Below are positions 63,823-64,000 of a DNA stretch of 64,000 bases, in pieces. This DNA comes from Pirellula staleyi DSM 6068 (GTDB taxonomy: Bacteria > Planctomycetota > Planctomycetia > Pirellulales > Pirellulaceae). Both the position numbers and the translations under genes were made by a program. Location of the stretch: positions 3,286,001 through 3,350,000 of the forward strand of contig NC_013720.1 in NCBI RefSeq assembly GCF_000025185.1, in the 5' to 3' direction. Below the pieces are notes generated by a model. The model made no database searches and had not been told where the DNA came from. It saw only the letters and a program-made list of their open reading frames with translations. How positions within the stretch are numbered: position 1 is the stretch's first letter; every line of letters starts with the position of its first letter.

Positions 63823-64000
63823 GTGCGCGCATCGTATCCAGCCAGATCAATGGCGTTCTTTTTCTGACCATCGCTCATCGCTGTCGCGCTAATCTTGCCG
63901 GAAGTCTTCAGCGAGACTTGCATTTCCCCTGGTTGGAATCGAAGAGGATTCCTGCCCTCTTTGGTTCTTGGTGAACTTGCCGAGTCAGCTTGGGAAGGTT
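63798..64000 (-). CDS. Possible C-terminal end of an unidentified protein
   Basis: On the minus strand one frame is open from the window edge to a TGA at 63798-63800 and would encode about 67 residues ending in RTKKPHRVF. The last residues overlap the rRNA terminator. I do not recognise the family; without the upstream sequence the call is tentative. Confidence 0.35.
   Translation of the reverse strand, partial: PSQADSASSPRTKEGRNPLRFQPGEMQVSLKTSGKISATAMSDGQKKNAIDLAGYDARTKKPHRVF

Overview
The window comes from a planctomycete, most likely of the Pirellula/Blastopirellula group (Pirellulales); this is inferred from gene content, not from a search. The signs are several families typical of these bacteria: a multi-haem c-type cytochrome joined to a PA14 domain and a dehydrogenase-like propeller, a secreted sulfatase, ThuA-like secreted proteins, a Tat-exported Gfo/Idh/MocA oxidoreductase and squalene-cyclase-like toroid proteins with a TonB-like anchor. 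The 23S-5S rRNA unit also has no 16S gene beside it. Most genes are moderately GC-rich; a few insert-like genes (about 21.6-22.6 kb and 55.1-55.8 kb) are clearly richer in A+T.

Layout. 0-4.3 kb: tail of a DinB-like gene, then phoH, a PgpH-type 7TM-HD phosphohydrolase and ybeY, which form an RNA/ribosome-maturation cluster. 4.3-13.1 kb: a small membrane protein, the large multi-haem protein, a FliL-like lipoprotein and two tandem toroid proteins. 13.7-20.8 kb: a sugar ABC permease and binding lipoprotein without an ATPase, a PQQ-propeller protein, an acetamidase/formamidase and a sulfatase. 20.8-22.6 kb: rimI and a solitary PIN-domain gene.

22.6-42.2 kb, all on the minus strand, is one long information-processing array. 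Read in the direction of transcription it is tRNA-Thr(TGT), Tyr(GTA), Gly(TCC), Thr(GGT), tuf, tRNA-Trp(CCA), secE, nusG, rplK, rplA, rplJ, rplL, rpoB, rpoC, rpsL, rpsG, and an EF-G whose G domain resembles mitochondrial EF-G2. A promoter can be read just ahead of the first tRNA. Next comes an unusual sigma-70 family gene with three helix-turn-helix motifs in front of the sigma core (42.7-44.3 kb).

45-57 kb is accessory: secreted and membrane hypotheticals, a full and a 5'-truncated yjbQ copy flanking a SUKH (SMI1/KNR4) gene, two ThuA-like proteins, a DUF2071 protein, a glycerophosphodiester phosphodiesterase, a Gfo/Idh/MocA oxidoreductase, and an A+T-rich orphan gene between inverted repeats. 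57-59 kb holds a TlpA-type thioredoxin protein. 59.5-63.8 kb holds tRNA-Ile and tRNA-Ala with their own promoter, then a separate strong promoter, an antitermination-like leader, 23S, 5S and a strong terminator.

I found no CRISPR array, no insertion sequence with a transposase and no prophage. The most unusual observations are the HTH-rich sigma factor, the toroid proteins with a TonB-like transmembrane motif, the permease carrying an extra half binding-protein-like domain, the EF-G2-like factor in the str-operon position, the yjbQ/SUKH duplication and the independently promoted 23S-5S unit.
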